Shown: piece by piece, positions 42,155-52,118 of the stretch
How positions within the stretch are numbered: position 1 is the stretch's first letter
Layout of the letters: each line of letters begins with the position of its first letter
DNA from: Bacteroidia bacterium
GTDB lineage: Bacteria; Bacteroidota; Bacteroidia; UKL13-3
Assembly (NCBI GenBank): GCA_021740845.1
Contig: JAIOYZ010000012.1
Coordinates: forward strand, 47,632 to 111,631
Direction of reading: 5' to 3'
DNA length: 64,000 nt
Notes under the pieces: generated by a model
Databases searched by the model: none
What the model was told of the DNA's origin: nothing
What the model saw: the letters and a program-made list of their open reading frames with translations, nothing else
Position numbers and translations under genes: made by a program

Positions 42155-44282
42155 TACCAATTCTAGAAAATCAATACTGATGCGAACCAGCATCGTGTTT
42201 TCTGGTATGCTTGTTTTTGCAGGCATGGTAATTTATTCTTTGGCAAATATCCAATTTGTAAATGGTAAAAAATGGCGTGCATTAGCAGATAGCTTGAGTA
42301 CACGTGTTTTTGAATTAGAGGCTGTACGAGGAAATATTTTTGATTGCAATGGAAATTTACTCGCAACGTCCCTACCAATTTATGATATACGCGTGGATGC
42401 TAAATGTGCAGCGTTTAAAGACGAGGAATTATTTCAAAACAGCATCGACTCTTTAGCAAACGGATTATCACTTTTATTTAAAGATAAATCTGCTAGCGAT
42501 TACAAACGAACTCTCGTAAAAATCAGAAAAGATGGAAACCGCTATTTCTTATTCAAGCGTAAAATAAGCTACCAGCAAATGCGTGCTATGGCGGCTTTGC
42601 CTTTGTTTAGAATGGGCAAATACAAAGGTGGTTTCTTAGTAAGCGAACGCAATAGAAGAGAAAAACCATTTGGCTTATTGGCAGAAAGAACAATTGGTTT
42701 TAAACAAGAAAGTGGCTCTATACGTGTAGGCATGGAGGGCTATTTTGATAAGTACCTAAGCGGTCAAAGCGGTAAACGAGTAATGCAAAGAATTGCTGGA
42801 GGCACCTGGATTCCCATTGATGATGAATTAATGATTGAAGCTCAACAAGGCAATGATATTACAAGCACTATAGATATTAATTTACAAGATGTTTCTGAAA
42901 ATGCTTTGTTAAATACCCTCATCGAAAACGATGCAGAATACGGAACTGTTGTTCTTATGGAGGTTGCTACTGGAGAGATAAAAGCTATTGCCAATCTTAC
43001 TCGTGTTAGTGAAGGCAATTACCAAGAAAAATACAATTATGCTATTGGTGAGTGCGTAGAACCTGGCTCCACTTTTAAACTGGTTTCTACTTTATCTCTT
43101 TTAGAAGATGGTTTTGTAAAACCTGAAACCAAATTAGATGCAGAAAATGGCGAAAAACGCTTTTGCAACTTAACTATGAAAGACTCCCATTTGGGAACTG
43201 GAATTATAACGGTTCAGGAAGCTTTTGAACATTCTTCTAATGTGGCCTTTGCTAAATTAATGCAACAACATTATTCTAAATCGCCTTCAAAAATTTATTC
43301 GCATTACAAGGCTTTGGGATTAACAGAAAAGCTAAAACTGCAAATTAATGGCGTAGGTGCTCCCGTAGTAAAAGGACCAGAAAATAAGTCTTGGTCGTGT
43401 ACAAGTTTGCCTTATATGGCAATTGGTTATGAGTTGCAAATTACACCACTTCAAATGCTTTCTATTTACAATGCTGTTGCCAACAATGGTGTTTTGGTAA
43501 AACCAATTTTGGTTAAACGTATTTCTCAATCGGGCAAAGTAGTAAAAGAGTTTCCAACCGTAGTTTTGAACCCACAAATTTGCAAACCAGAAGTAGCCAA
43601 GCAATTGCAAAACATGATGGAAGGAGTTGTTCTGCGCGGAACAGCATCTTCATTAAAAAGTGATTTTTATTCGTATGCTGGCAAAACAGGAACCGCTGTT
43701 GTTGCTAATAATAAGAGAGGTTATTTAGCTGGAGGCAAAAGTTATAGAGCATCATTTTGCGGTTATTTCCCTGCAGAAAATCCTAAATATTCTTGCTTTG
43801 TTTTAATAAGCCAACCAAGAAAAGAAAACTATTATGCCGCAAAGGTAGCTTTGCCAGTTTTTAAGGAAATAGCCGATATGGTTTATGCCAATGCCTTGAA
43901 CCTACACAGAGAGCTAAAATTTACCAATCCAAATAACACCGAAGACTTACCACATTTTACAAGGGTAGATAAACAAGAAATTAAAACGCTTTTGGATCAG
44001 GTAAGACTTTCCTCTCATTTCCATAGCGACTCCATTGATGAGGATGAAACAGACTGGGTAAAAGGAGAAGTACAAGACAATTCAATTGCGTTGCAACCAG
44101 AAATTATGGTTCCAAGCAAGATGCCAGATGTAAGAGGAATGGGTGCAAAAGATGCCGTTTACCTTTTAGAAAGAAAAGGCATCAAAGTAGAAGTACAAGG
44201 CATGGGAAAAGTAAAAAAACAATCCATTGCGCCAGGAACACCATTAAGAAAATATCAAAATATACAATTACAACTAAGCTAA
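42141..44282 (+). CDS. ftsI: Septal penicillin-binding protein (FtsI) with PASTA domain
   Basis: A 713-residue class B transpeptidase for septal peptidoglycan. An N-terminal membrane helix (IVFSGMLVFAGMVIYSL) is followed by the dimerisation/pedestal domain (RGNIFDCNGNLLATS). Active-site motifs are EPGSTFKL (Ser of SxxK), SSNVAF (SxN) and GKTGTA (KTG). The C-terminal about 70 residues form one PASTA domain (MPDVRGMGAKDAVYLLERKG), common in Bacteroidota FtsI. murE begins 2 nt after the stop. Confidence 0.95.
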   Translation: MQINNTNSRKSILMRTSIVFSGMLVFAGMVIYSLANIQFVNGKKWRALADSLSTRVFELEAVRGNIFDCNGNLLATSLPIYDIRVDAKCAAFKDEELFQNSIDSLANGLSLLFKDKSASDYKRTLVKIRKDGNRYFLFKRKISYQQMRAMAALPLFRMGKYKGGFLVSERNRREKPFGLLAERTIGFKQESGSIRVGMEGYFDKYLSGQSGKRVMQRIAGGTWIPIDDELMIEAQQGNDITSTIDINLQDVSENALLNTLIENDAEYGTVVLMEVATGEIKAIANLTRVSEGNYQEKYNYAIGECVEPGSTFKLVSTLSLLEDGFVKPETKLDAENGEKRFCNLTMKDSHLGTGIITVQEAFEHSSNVAFAKLMQQHYSKSPSKIYSHYKALGLTEKLKLQINGVGAPVVKGPENKSWSCTSLPYMAIGYELQITPLQMLSIYNAVANNGVLVKPILVKRISQSGKVVKEFPTVVLNPQICKPEVAKQLQNMMEGVVLRGTASSLKSDFYSYAGKTGTAVVANNKRGYLAGGKSYRASFCGYFPAENPKYSCFVLISQPRKENYYAAKVALPVFKEIADMVYANALNLHRELKFTNPNNTEDLPHFTRVDKQEIKTLLDQVRLSSHFHSDSIDEDETDWVKGEVQDNSIALQPEIMVPSKMPDVRGMGAKDAVYLLERKGIKVEVQGMGKVKKQSIAPGTPLRKYQNIQLQLS

Positions 44283-44284
44283 AA

Positions 44285-45748
44285 ATGCAGTCGTTACAAA
44301 ATATACTTTCTGGCATAGAAACCTTGCAAATAATTGGTTCAAACCAAAAGCAAATTTCTTTACTCACCTTTGATTCCCGCGAGGTAAATGAAGGTGCTGT
44401 TTTCTTTGCTATGAAAGGAAGCAGTGTAGATGGACATACATTTATTAACCAAGTAATTGATAAAAATTGTAAGGTTATTGTTTGTGAAGATTTGCCTACA
44501 ACACTACCTGCAGAGGTTTGCTTTATAAAAGTAGCAAATACTAGCATTGCCATGGCTTTAATGGCTAAGAATTTTTATGCTGACCCAAGCCGCGACTTGA
44601 AATTAATGGCCATTACAGGCACTAATGGAAAGACAACTGTTGCTACATTGTTATTCAATTTATTTCGTTCATTAGGCTATTCTGTAGGCTTATTATCTAC
44701 AGTTCAAAACCAAATAAACGATGAGATAATCCCTGCTACGCATACTACTCCTGATTCAATTCGCATCAATGCATTATTGCGTGTAATGGCAGATAAAGGT
44801 TGTGATTTCTGCTTTATGGAAGCTAGTTCGCATGCCATATACCAAAACAGAATTTATGGCTTGCATTTTCAAGGAGTTGGGTTTACCAATATTACTCACG
44901 ACCATTTAGATTACCACAAAACATTTGATGCTTATATAAAAGCAAAAAAGAAATTGTTTGATGAGGTGAATGATGAAGCATTTGCTTTAACCAACAAAGA
45001 CGATAAGAATGGTTTGGTAATGTTGCAAAATACCAAAGCAACTCGGTATACCTACGGCATTCAAAACATGGCCGATTTTAAAGCCAAAATTTTGGAAAGC
45101 GATTTCAACGGTATGCTTTTAAACTTAGATGGTGAAGAGGCTTGGTTCAGACTAGTTGGAAACTTTAATGCTTATAACCTGCTTTTGGTTTATGGAGCAG
45201 CAATATTATTAGGTGAGGACAAACTAGAAATAATTAAACACCTTAGCAAACTAGGCTCTGTAAAAGGTCGCTTTGATTATGTGCGCTCAGAAAATGGCAT
45301 CATAGGTATTGTTGACTATGCACACACACCAGATGCCTTAGAAAATGTTTTAGAAACCATTAATGAGGTAAGAACAGGAAATGAATCTCTCATTACCGTT
45401 ATAGGATGTGGTGGAAATAGAGATGCTGCCAAACGCCCAATCATGGCGGAAGTAGCATGCAATCTTAGTACTCGTGTAATCCTAACATCTGATAATCCAC
45501 GCAACGAAGAACCTGAAGCAATTTTAGACGAAATGGCAAAAGGAATTCCGCCGCTTCATTACAAAAAATCTTTACGTATCACCGATAGAAAAGAGGCTAT
45601 TAAAACAGCGGTAAGTCATGCCCAACCTGGCGATATCATTTTAGTTGCAGGTAAAGGTCATGAGAATTACCAAGAAATAAAAGGCGTTAAACATCCCTTT
45701 GATGATAAAGCCATCTTAACTGAATTTTTCAAATTGTTCCAAGCTTGA
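44285..45748 (+). CDS. murE: UDP-MurNAc-L-Ala-D-Glu: meso-DAP ligase MurE
   Basis: A 487-residue Mur ligase that adds the third amino acid to the peptidoglycan precursor. The ATP loop is AITGTNGKTTVATL, and the substrate blocks THTTPDSI and EASSHAI are present. The DNPR motif (TSDNPRNEEP) marks specificity for meso-diaminopimelate, so the wall is probably DAP-type. An exact motif copy at 44336 is read as Ile-Gly-Ser-Asn-Gln. murF is not next to it, unlike in proteobacterial clusters. Confidence 0.96.
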   Translation: MQSLQNILSGIETLQIIGSNQKQISLLTFDSREVNEGAVFFAMKGSSVDGHTFINQVIDKNCKVIVCEDLPTTLPAEVCFIKVANTSIAMALMAKNFYADPSRDLKLMAITGTNGKTTVATLLFNLFRSLGYSVGLLSTVQNQINDEIIPATHTTPDSIRINALLRVMADKGCDFCFMEASSHAIYQNRIYGLHFQGVGFTNITHDHLDYHKTFDAYIKAKKKLFDEVNDEAFALTNKDDKNGLVMLQNTKATRYTYGIQNMADFKAKILESDFNGMLLNLDGEEAWFRLVGNFNAYNLLLVYGAAILLGEDKLEIIKHLSKLGSVKGRFDYVRSENGIIGIVDYAHTPDALENVLETINEVRTGNESLITVIGCGGNRDAAKRPIMAEVACNLSTRVILTSDNPRNEEPEAILDEMAKGIPPLHYKKSLRITDRKEAIKTAVSHAQPGDIILVAGKGHENYQEIKGVKHPFDDKAILTEFFKLFQA

Positions 45749-45765
45749 TCCAATGAAAACGATTT

Positions 45766-47022
45766 ATGTTATACTACTTTTTTAATTATTTAAACAGCCA
45801 TTACAATTTCCCTGGAGCAGGAATGTTTCAATACATTTCCTTCCGTGCTGCCATGGCTATTATTTTATCATTGGTAATCTCCATGGTATATGGAAAAACC
45901 CTGATTAATAAACTACGCAGCCTTCAGGTAAGTGATGAAATTCGCGACTTAGGTTTAGAGGGAGAAAAGCAGAAAAAAGGAACACCTACAATGGGTGGTC
46001 TAATTATTCTTGCAGCCATTCTAATCCCAACATTATTGTTTGCTCGCATTAACAATGTGTACATAATTTTAATTATGATATCCACTGTTTGGCTAGGATT
46101 AGTGGGTTTCTTAGACGATTACATCAAAGTATTTAAAAAGAACAAAGAAGGCTTAGCAGGTAGATTCAAAATTTTGGGCCAGGTAGGTTTAGGATTTATT
46201 GTAGCCACTACTTTGTACTTTAATGAAAATGTTAAAACTAAAGAGTTTTATAAACCAGGTGAAGTAACTGAGGCTTTCATTCAAGAGCAAAACTTAAATC
46301 CACAAGTTATCAATGGCGAGTTAATGTTGGTTAAAGACCAAAAATCAACCACCACCACTATTCCATTCTTTAAATCAAGTGAATTTAACTATGCCGATTT
46401 ATTGAAATTTTTAGGTTCAAGCTATAAAGATTATAACTACCTAATTTATCTCTTGGTAGTAATTTTTATAATCACTGCAGTTTCCAATGGGGCAAATATT
46501 ACAGATGGAATTGATGGATTAGCAGCGGGAACTTCTGCTATTATCTCTTTCGTACTGGGGATTTTCGCTTATATCAGTGGCAATATAATTTTCTCCAAAT
46601 ACCTAAACATAATGTATATACCACACTTGGAGGAAATGGTAATTTTCTCTGGGGCATTGGTTGGAGCATGTGTTGGCTTCTTGTGGTACAATGCCTATCC
46701 AGCTCAAGTATTTATGGGCGATACCGGCAGTTTGGCTTTAGGAGGAATTATCGCTGCCTTTTCAATTATGGTTCGTAAAGAACTATTAATTCCTATCCTC
46801 TGCGGAATCTTCTTGGTAGAAAATTTATCTGTAATGATTCAAGTTTCGTATTTCAAATACACGCGAAAAAAATATGGTGAAGGAAGGCGAATATTCTTAA
46901 TGTCGCCACTACACCACCATTACCAAAAGCAAGGATTTCACGAATCAAAAATTGTAACCCGCTTCTGGATTATAGGAATTTTATTGGCCATTGTTACCAT
47001 CATCACTTTAAAAGTTCGCTAG
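45766..47022 (+). CDS. mraY: Phospho-MurNAc-pentapeptide transferase MraY
   Basis: A 418-residue membrane enzyme that makes lipid I from UDP-MurNAc-pentapeptide and undecaprenyl phosphate. The catalytic Asp pair is in GFLDDYIK, with further motifs [27 protein letters not shown] and the terminal MSPLHHHYQ. The roughly 70-residue stretch after [11 protein letters not shown] (about 155-225) is longer than in E. coli MraY (360 residues); such an insertion is usual in Bacteroidota. The 17-nt gap to murE and the 4-nt gap to murD show tight operon packing. Confidence 0.96.
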   Translation: MLYYFFNYLNSHYNFPGAGMFQYISFRAAMAIILSLVISMVYGKTLINKLRSLQVSDEIRDLGLEGEKQKKGTPTMGGLIILAAILIPTLLFARINNVYIILIMISTVWLGLVGFLDDYIKVFKKNKEGLAGRFKILGQVGLGFIVATTLYFNENVKTKEFYKPGEVTEAFIQEQNLNPQVINGELMLVKDQKSTTTTIPFFKSSEFNYADLLKFLGSSYKDYNYLIYLLVVIFIITAVSNGANITDGIDGLAAGTSAIISFVLGIFAYISGNIIFSKYLNIMYIPHLEEMVIFSGALVGACVGFLWYNAYPAQVFMGDTGSLALGGIIAAFSIMVRKELLIPILCGIFLVENLSVMIQVSYFKYTRKKYGEGRRIFLMSPLHHHYQKQGFHESKIVTRFWIIGILLAIVTIITLKVR

Positions 47023-47026
47023 GAAA

Positions 47027-48373
47027 ATGGCTAAGAGAATCGTCATATTAGGTAGTGGTGAAAGCGGCACAGGAGCTGCTCTTCTAGCTTTACAAAAAGG
47101 CTTTGAAGTGTTTGTTTCCGACAAAGGAAGCATTCCTCAAAAATACAAGGATGAGTTGGATCAAATGGGTGCGGCATACGAGGAAAACCAACACACAGAA
47201 TCATTGATTCTAAATGCAGATGAGGTTATTAAAAGTCCGGGCATTCCAGAAAAAAATGAGTTGATACAAGCCTTAAGGAAAAAGGGTACTCCTATTATCA
47301 ATGAAATTGAATTTGCCTCTCGCTATACACAAGCTAAAAAGCTTTGCATAACTGGTACAAATGGTAAAACTACTACCACATCATTAACCTATCATTTGCT
47401 TCAGAAAGCAGGGTTAAACGTTGCAGTTGCAGGCAATATTGGCATTAGCATGTGCAGAATGGTTGCAACTGGCAACTACGATTATTTTGTTTTAGAGATA
47501 AGCAGTTTTCAGTTGGATGATATGTACGATTTCAAGGCAGACATAGCTGTAATCTGCAATATCACTCCCGACCATTTGGACCGCTACAACTATGAGCTGC
47601 AAAATTATGTTCGATCCAAATTTAGAATTACACGCAATCAAGATGAGAACGACCTATTTATCTATTGCGCCGACGATGAATTAACAGTTACTAATATAGA
47701 GATGGTGGAAGGTAATGCCAGAAAACTTCCCTTCTCACACGATAGAGAAATGATACCTGGCGCATTTATCCAAAATCAAGAAATGAAAATTCAATTAACC
47801 GAAAATCAATCAAATCAATTTACCATGTATACTACCGATTTAACACTGAGAGGCCGCCACAATGCCTACAACTCCATGGCTGCGGCCATGATGGCTAATT
47901 CCCTTGGGATTCGCAAAGATGTGATTCGTGAGGGCTTAATGGATTTCCAAAATGTAGAACACCGCTTAGAACATGTTGCTGTTATTAGAGGTGTTGATTT
48001 TATCAACGACTCAAAAGCAACCAATGTAAATTCTGCTTGGTATGCTTTAGAAAGTATGGATAAACCTACCATTTGGGTTGTAGGTGGTATCGACAAAGGC
48101 AACGATTACGAGATGTTAAAAGAATTGGTGAAATCAAAGGTGCGCATTATTGTTTGCCTTGGCTTAGACAATACCAAAATTCATGAAGCATTTTCTACTG
48201 ATGTCGACATGATTTTTAATACTACAAGCGCGCAAGAAGCAGTTCATGTGGCAGCAAAAATGTCGAAACCAGGAGAAACGGTTTTGCTTTCACCTGCTTG
48301 TGCATCTTTTGATTTATTCAAAAATTACGAAGACAGAGGTCGTCAATTTAAAGCTGCTGTTAGGTCTTTATAA
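47027..48373 (+). CDS. murD: UDP-MurNAc-L-Ala: D-Glu ligase MurD
   Basis: A 448-residue Mur ligase adding D-glutamate to UDP-MurNAc-L-alanine. The N-terminal Rossmann motif is RIVILGSGESGTGAALLA, the ATP loop CITGTNGKTTTTSL, and later blocks are EISSFQLDDM, ITPDHLDRY, NDSKATNVNSAW and LLSPACASFDLFKNYEDRG. All expected positions are intact. It is followed by a 54-nt gap to ftsW. Confidence 0.96.
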   Translation: MAKRIVILGSGESGTGAALLALQKGFEVFVSDKGSIPQKYKDELDQMGAAYEENQHTESLILNADEVIKSPGIPEKNELIQALRKKGTPIINEIEFASRYTQAKKLCITGTNGKTTTTSLTYHLLQKAGLNVAVAGNIGISMCRMVATGNYDYFVLEISSFQLDDMYDFKADIAVICNITPDHLDRYNYELQNYVRSKFRITRNQDENDLFIYCADDELTVTNIEMVEGNARKLPFSHDREMIPGAFIQNQEMKIQLTENQSNQFTMYTTDLTLRGRHNAYNSMAAAMMANSLGIRKDVIREGLMDFQNVEHRLEHVAVIRGVDFINDSKATNVNSAWYALESMDKPTIWVVGGIDKGNDYEMLKELVKSKVRIIVCLGLDNTKIHEAFSTDVDMIFNTTSAQEAVHVAAKMSKPGETVLLSPACASFDLFKNYEDRGRQFKAAVRSL

Positions 48374-48427
48374 TTCGCATTTTTTGCCTGCTTACCACCT
48401 GGCAAGAAATACAAAAGTTAGAGAAAA

Positions 48428-49615
48428 GTGAACTGGTTTAGTTGGGAAAATATTAGGCCGCGAGGCGATAAGTTTATGTGGGGCATTATCCTAGTGCTAT
48501 CTGCCTGGGGATTGTTTGCCGTTTACTCATCAACTGGAGCTTTGGCTTATCAGAAGAAAGCAGGAAGAACAGAAGTTTACCTTTTCCAACAATTTGCATA
48601 TCTGGTTGTAGGTTTTTTTATAATGCTAATTACGCATACTATTCATTATAAATACTACCTCAAAGTTTCTAAAATAATACTATTTACATCCTATACTTTA
48701 TTGGTGCTCACCATGTTTTTTGGCTCCAATTACAACGATGCCCAACGCTGGTTAAAAATCCCATTTCTAGGCATTACCTTTCAAACATCAGATGTAGCAA
48801 AAGTCGCCTTGATCCTATTTGTTGCTAGAGAACTGGCCTTACGACAAGAAGATATCAAGGATTTTAAAAAGGGCTTTATGCCCATTTTGATTCATGTAGC
48901 AGTTACTTGTTTGCTAATTGCGCCTTCTAATCTATCAACCGCATTGGTATTATTTAGTACCTGTATGGTTATTATGTTTATGGGAAGAGTAAGCATTAAA
49001 CATATTTTTTATATAGGCGCACCAACAATCGCAGTTCTAGTTATAGCCATTCTTGTAACACTCAATACCCCTGATAAATACCTTAAGAATTTAGGTCGTG
49101 TTTTAACCTGGAAACACCGAATAGAAAACTTTAACAAACCCTCCGACGACCCTGACGAAACCTACCAAAACGACCATGCAAAAATTGCTATTGCCAACGG
49201 TGGATTTGCAGGAGTTGGACCAGGAGGTAGCACTGAAAGAAATTTTTTACCCCAAGCATACTCCGATTTTATCTACGCGATAATTGCCGAAGAATATGGA
49301 TTTATTGGCGCATTGTTTATGATGCTCTTATACCTATTTTTTATGTATCGAGCGTTTCGAATAATATTTAAAAGTCCAAAAGCATTTGGAGCTCTGCTAG
49401 CTGTGGGCCTAAGTTTTGCCTTGGTAATGCAAGCGCTTATTAATATGGCTATTGCTGTTAACTTGGTTCCAAACACAGGTTTAACCTTGCCTTTAGTAAG
49501 TAAAGGTGGAACCTCAATTATTATTACCAGTTTTGCTTTTGGATTAATAATGAGCGTAAGCAGGTATGTTGAAACCGAGGAGCCAAATGAACCAGAAAAT
49601 AAAATTGCCGCATAA
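48428..49615 (+). CDS. ftsW: Septal peptidoglycan glycosyltransferase FtsW
   Basis: A 395-residue SEDS protein with about ten membrane segments that polymerises lipid II at the septum together with FtsI. Family motifs include KAGRTEVYLFQQF, then DDPDETYQNDHAKIAIANGG and the C-terminal PNTGLTLPLVSKGGTSIIIT. It starts with GTG at 48428 (VNWFSWENI). No ATG precedes the first conserved residues. It sits in its usual place between murD and murG. Confidence 0.95.
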   Translation: MNWFSWENIRPRGDKFMWGIILVLSAWGLFAVYSSTGALAYQKKAGRTEVYLFQQFAYLVVGFFIMLITHTIHYKYYLKVSKIILFTSYTLLVLTMFFGSNYNDAQRWLKIPFLGITFQTSDVAKVALILFVARELALRQEDIKDFKKGFMPILIHVAVTCLLIAPSNLSTALVLFSTCMVIMFMGRVSIKHIFYIGAPTIAVLVIAILVTLNTPDKYLKNLGRVLTWKHRIENFNKPSDDPDETYQNDHAKIAIANGGFAGVGPGGSTERNFLPQAYSDFIYAIIAEEYGFIGALFMMLLYLFFMYRAFRIIFKSPKAFGALLAVGLSFALVMQALINMAIAVNLVPNTGLTLPLVSKGGTSIIITSFAFGLIMSVSRYVETEEPNEPENKIAA

Positions 49616-49626
49616 AAAATTTAACC

Positions 49627-50730
49627 ATGAGTAAGGAAAAATTAAAAGTAATTATTAGCGGAGGAGGCACAGGCGGACATATTTACCCAGCGATTGCCGT
49701 TGCACAAACATTGCAAAAAGAATTAAACGGAAATGTTGAATTTCTTTTTGTTGGTGCAAGTGATAGAATGGAAATGGAAAAAGTTCCAAAAGCTGGATAT
49801 GCCATTGAAGGATTATGGATAAGCGGCTTGCAAAGAAGTTTAAGCGCAAAGAATCTTTTATTCCCTGTGAAAGTTGTTTCAAGTGTTCTCAAATCTTTGG
49901 GAATCATTAATCGGTTCAAACCGGATTTAGCCATTGGTTTTGGTGGCTATGCAAGCGGGGCAATGATGTATGCAGCCACCTTAAAAGGCATACCCAGCAT
50001 GATTCACGAGCAAAATTCGTATGCTGGTATTACCAATAAAATATTAAAAAATAGGGTTAAGAAAATTGCCGTTGCTTACGATAATATGGAACGTTTTTTT
50101 CCCGCCAATAAGATCGTAAAAACAGGCAATCCAGTACGTTCAGATATTTGTGAGGCAGGCAACAAAAGAGCAGAAGGCATAGCATTTTTCGGTTTGAACC
50201 CAACGCGGAAAACAGTATTAATAATTGGTGGAAGCTTGGGCGCGAGAACGATTAACCAAAGCATTGAAAAAGATTTGGAACTTTTGAAAGATGCCAATGT
50301 GAATGTTATTTGGCAAACAGGGAAATTATTTCAAAGCGAAAAAGCATCGCAAATGCCAGTGGATTTTTGCTTAAAAGTTTCGCCATTTATATACGAAATG
50401 AATTTGGCTTATGCTGCGGCAGATATAGTAATATCAAGAGCTGGCGCACTTTCAATTGCAGAATTGGCCATTGTTGGTAAGCCTACAATTTTGGTTCCTT
50501 CACCCAATGTTAGTGAAGATCATCAAACAAAAAATGCCATGGCTTTGGTAGACAAAAACGCGGCTATATTGGTTAAAGATTCTGAGTCAAAAACTATTTT
50601 GGTGCCAAGTGTAATTGCCTTACTTAACGATACACAAAAACAGGAAAATTTAGCGGTGCAAATAAAATCAATGGCCATTGAAGATGCGGCGCAAAGAATA
50701 GTTCAAGAATTGTTGGCTTTAAGAAAATAA
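49627..50730 (+). CDS. murG: Lipid II synthase MurG
   Basis: A 367-residue GT28 glycosyltransferase that adds GlcNAc to lipid I. The N-terminal loop is IISGGGTGGHIYPAIAVA, with GFGGYASG and MIHEQNSYAG following, and the C-terminal donor-site block is ISRAGALSIAEL. Two exact motif copies lie in the gene: CGGTTCAAACCG at 49912-49923, read as Arg-Phe-Lys-Pro, and GGTTTGAACC at 50191, read as Gly-Leu-Asn-Pro. murC follows 2 nt later. Confidence 0.96.
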   Translation: MSKEKLKVIISGGGTGGHIYPAIAVAQTLQKELNGNVEFLFVGASDRMEMEKVPKAGYAIEGLWISGLQRSLSAKNLLFPVKVVSSVLKSLGIINRFKPDLAIGFGGYASGAMMYAATLKGIPSMIHEQNSYAGITNKILKNRVKKIAVAYDNMERFFPANKIVKTGNPVRSDICEAGNKRAEGIAFFGLNPTRKTVLIIGGSLGARTINQSIEKDLELLKDANVNVIWQTGKLFQSEKASQMPVDFCLKVSPFIYEMNLAYAAADIVISRAGALSIAELAIVGKPTILVPSPNVSEDHQTKNAMALVDKNAAILVKDSESKTILVPSVIALLNDTQKQENLAVQIKSMAIEDAAQRIVQELLALRK

Positions 50731-50732
50731 AA

Positions 50733-52118
50733 ATGAATTTAAAAGATATCAAAACGGCATATTTCTTAGGGATTGGCGGAATAGGAATGAGTGCAATTGC
50801 TCGCTATTTCAACCATATTGGCTTGCAAGTTTTGGGTTACGACAAAACCGAAACACCACTTACCAAAAAACTAAGTGAGGAAGGCATGCAAATTCATTAT
50901 CACGACGACCCAAACTATGTTATAAACCTTCACTTAAATAAAGAAAATACATTAGTAGTTTTAACACCAGCTATTCCAAAAGATCATCAAGAATGGGCTT
51001 GGTTCAAAACGAATTTATTTACCATACAAAAACGATCACAGGTTCTGGGCATATTGAGCGAAGCCTACAAAACAATAGGTGTTGCAGGCACACATGGTAA
51101 AACCACCACTTCTACCATGGTGGCTCATATTTTAACTTCAAGTGCCGTAAAATGCAATGCTTTTTTAGGAGGAATCTCTAGCAATTACCAAACTAATTTG
51201 CTTTTACATCCAGAGACAGAATCTAAGAATGCTGCTGATCAATTTACAGTGGTAGAAGCAGATGAATTTGACCGCTCTTTTTTAACCTTGCACCCTTTTC
51301 TCTCTGTTATCACCTCCACCGATGCCGATCATTTAGATATCTATGGAGAACATGGAGCTATGCAAGAATCCTTTTTGGAATATGCTAACAAACTAGTGAA
51401 TGGAGGAACTTTATTTATAAAAGAAGGCTTGGATATTATTCCTAAGGTAAAGGTAAATTACAAAACTTATGGTTTGAACCAAAGCGCTCAAATTTATGCG
51501 AGTAATATTCGTATAAATGAAGCAGAGCATATTTTTGATTTAAATATTGATAGCAAAATCATTTCTGATTTATCTCTAGGAATACCAGGAATGCACAATA
51601 TAGAAAATGCTGTGGCAGCTTCTGCAGCGGCTATTTATGCAGGGGTTAGCGAAACAGAACTTAGAACTGCATTAGCAAGTTTTAAAGGTGTTAAAAGAAG
51701 GTTTGAATACATCATCAAAGAATCCAATAGAATTTTTATCGACGATTATGCGCACCATCCCGAAGAGTTAAAGGCAATTATTAGTTCTGTAAAAAGAATG
51801 TATCCCAATTTACCTCTTGTGGCTTCTTTTCAACCGCATTTATTCTCACGTACCAGAGATTTTGCAGAAGACTTTGCAAAGGCATTAAGTATGGTAGATC
51901 ATCTTTTGTTATTGGATATTTATCCAGCCAGAGAACTACCAATTGAAGGTGTAAGTTCTTCCATGCTTTTAGAGAATATTACCTGTGCAAAAAAAGAACT
52001 AGTTAGTAAAGAACAATTGCTTGAAACCGTTGCCCAGCTTAAGCCTCACTTATTTTTAACCTTAGGCGCTGGAGATATTGATGCCTTGGTTCAACCCATA
52101 AAAAAAGTACTGGAATAA
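50733..52118 (+). CDS. murC: UDP-MurNAc: L-Ala ligase MurC
   Basis: A 461-residue Mur ligase that adds the first amino acid, L-alanine. The N-terminal FLGIGGIGMSAIARYF and the ATP loop VAGTHGKTTTSTM are clear, with VEADEFDRSFL, then DDYAHHPEELKA and FQPHLFSRTRDF. An exact motif copy at 51471 is read as Tyr-Gly-Leu-Asn-Gln. The stop TAA is directly followed by the ftsQ ATG. Confidence 0.96.
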   Translation: MNLKDIKTAYFLGIGGIGMSAIARYFNHIGLQVLGYDKTETPLTKKLSEEGMQIHYHDDPNYVINLHLNKENTLVVLTPAIPKDHQEWAWFKTNLFTIQKRSQVLGILSEAYKTIGVAGTHGKTTTSTMVAHILTSSAVKCNAFLGGISSNYQTNLLLHPETESKNAADQFTVVEADEFDRSFLTLHPFLSVITSTDADHLDIYGEHGAMQESFLEYANKLVNGGTLFIKEGLDIIPKVKVNYKTYGLNQSAQIYASNIRINEAEHIFDLNIDSKIISDLSLGIPGMHNIENAVAASAAAIYAGVSETELRTALASFKGVKRRFEYIIKESNRIFIDDYAHHPEELKAIISSVKRMYPNLPLVASFQPHLFSRTRDFAEDFAKALSMVDHLLLLDIYPARELPIEGVSSSMLLENITCAKKELVSKEQLLETVAQLKPHLFLTLGAGDIDALVQPIKKVLE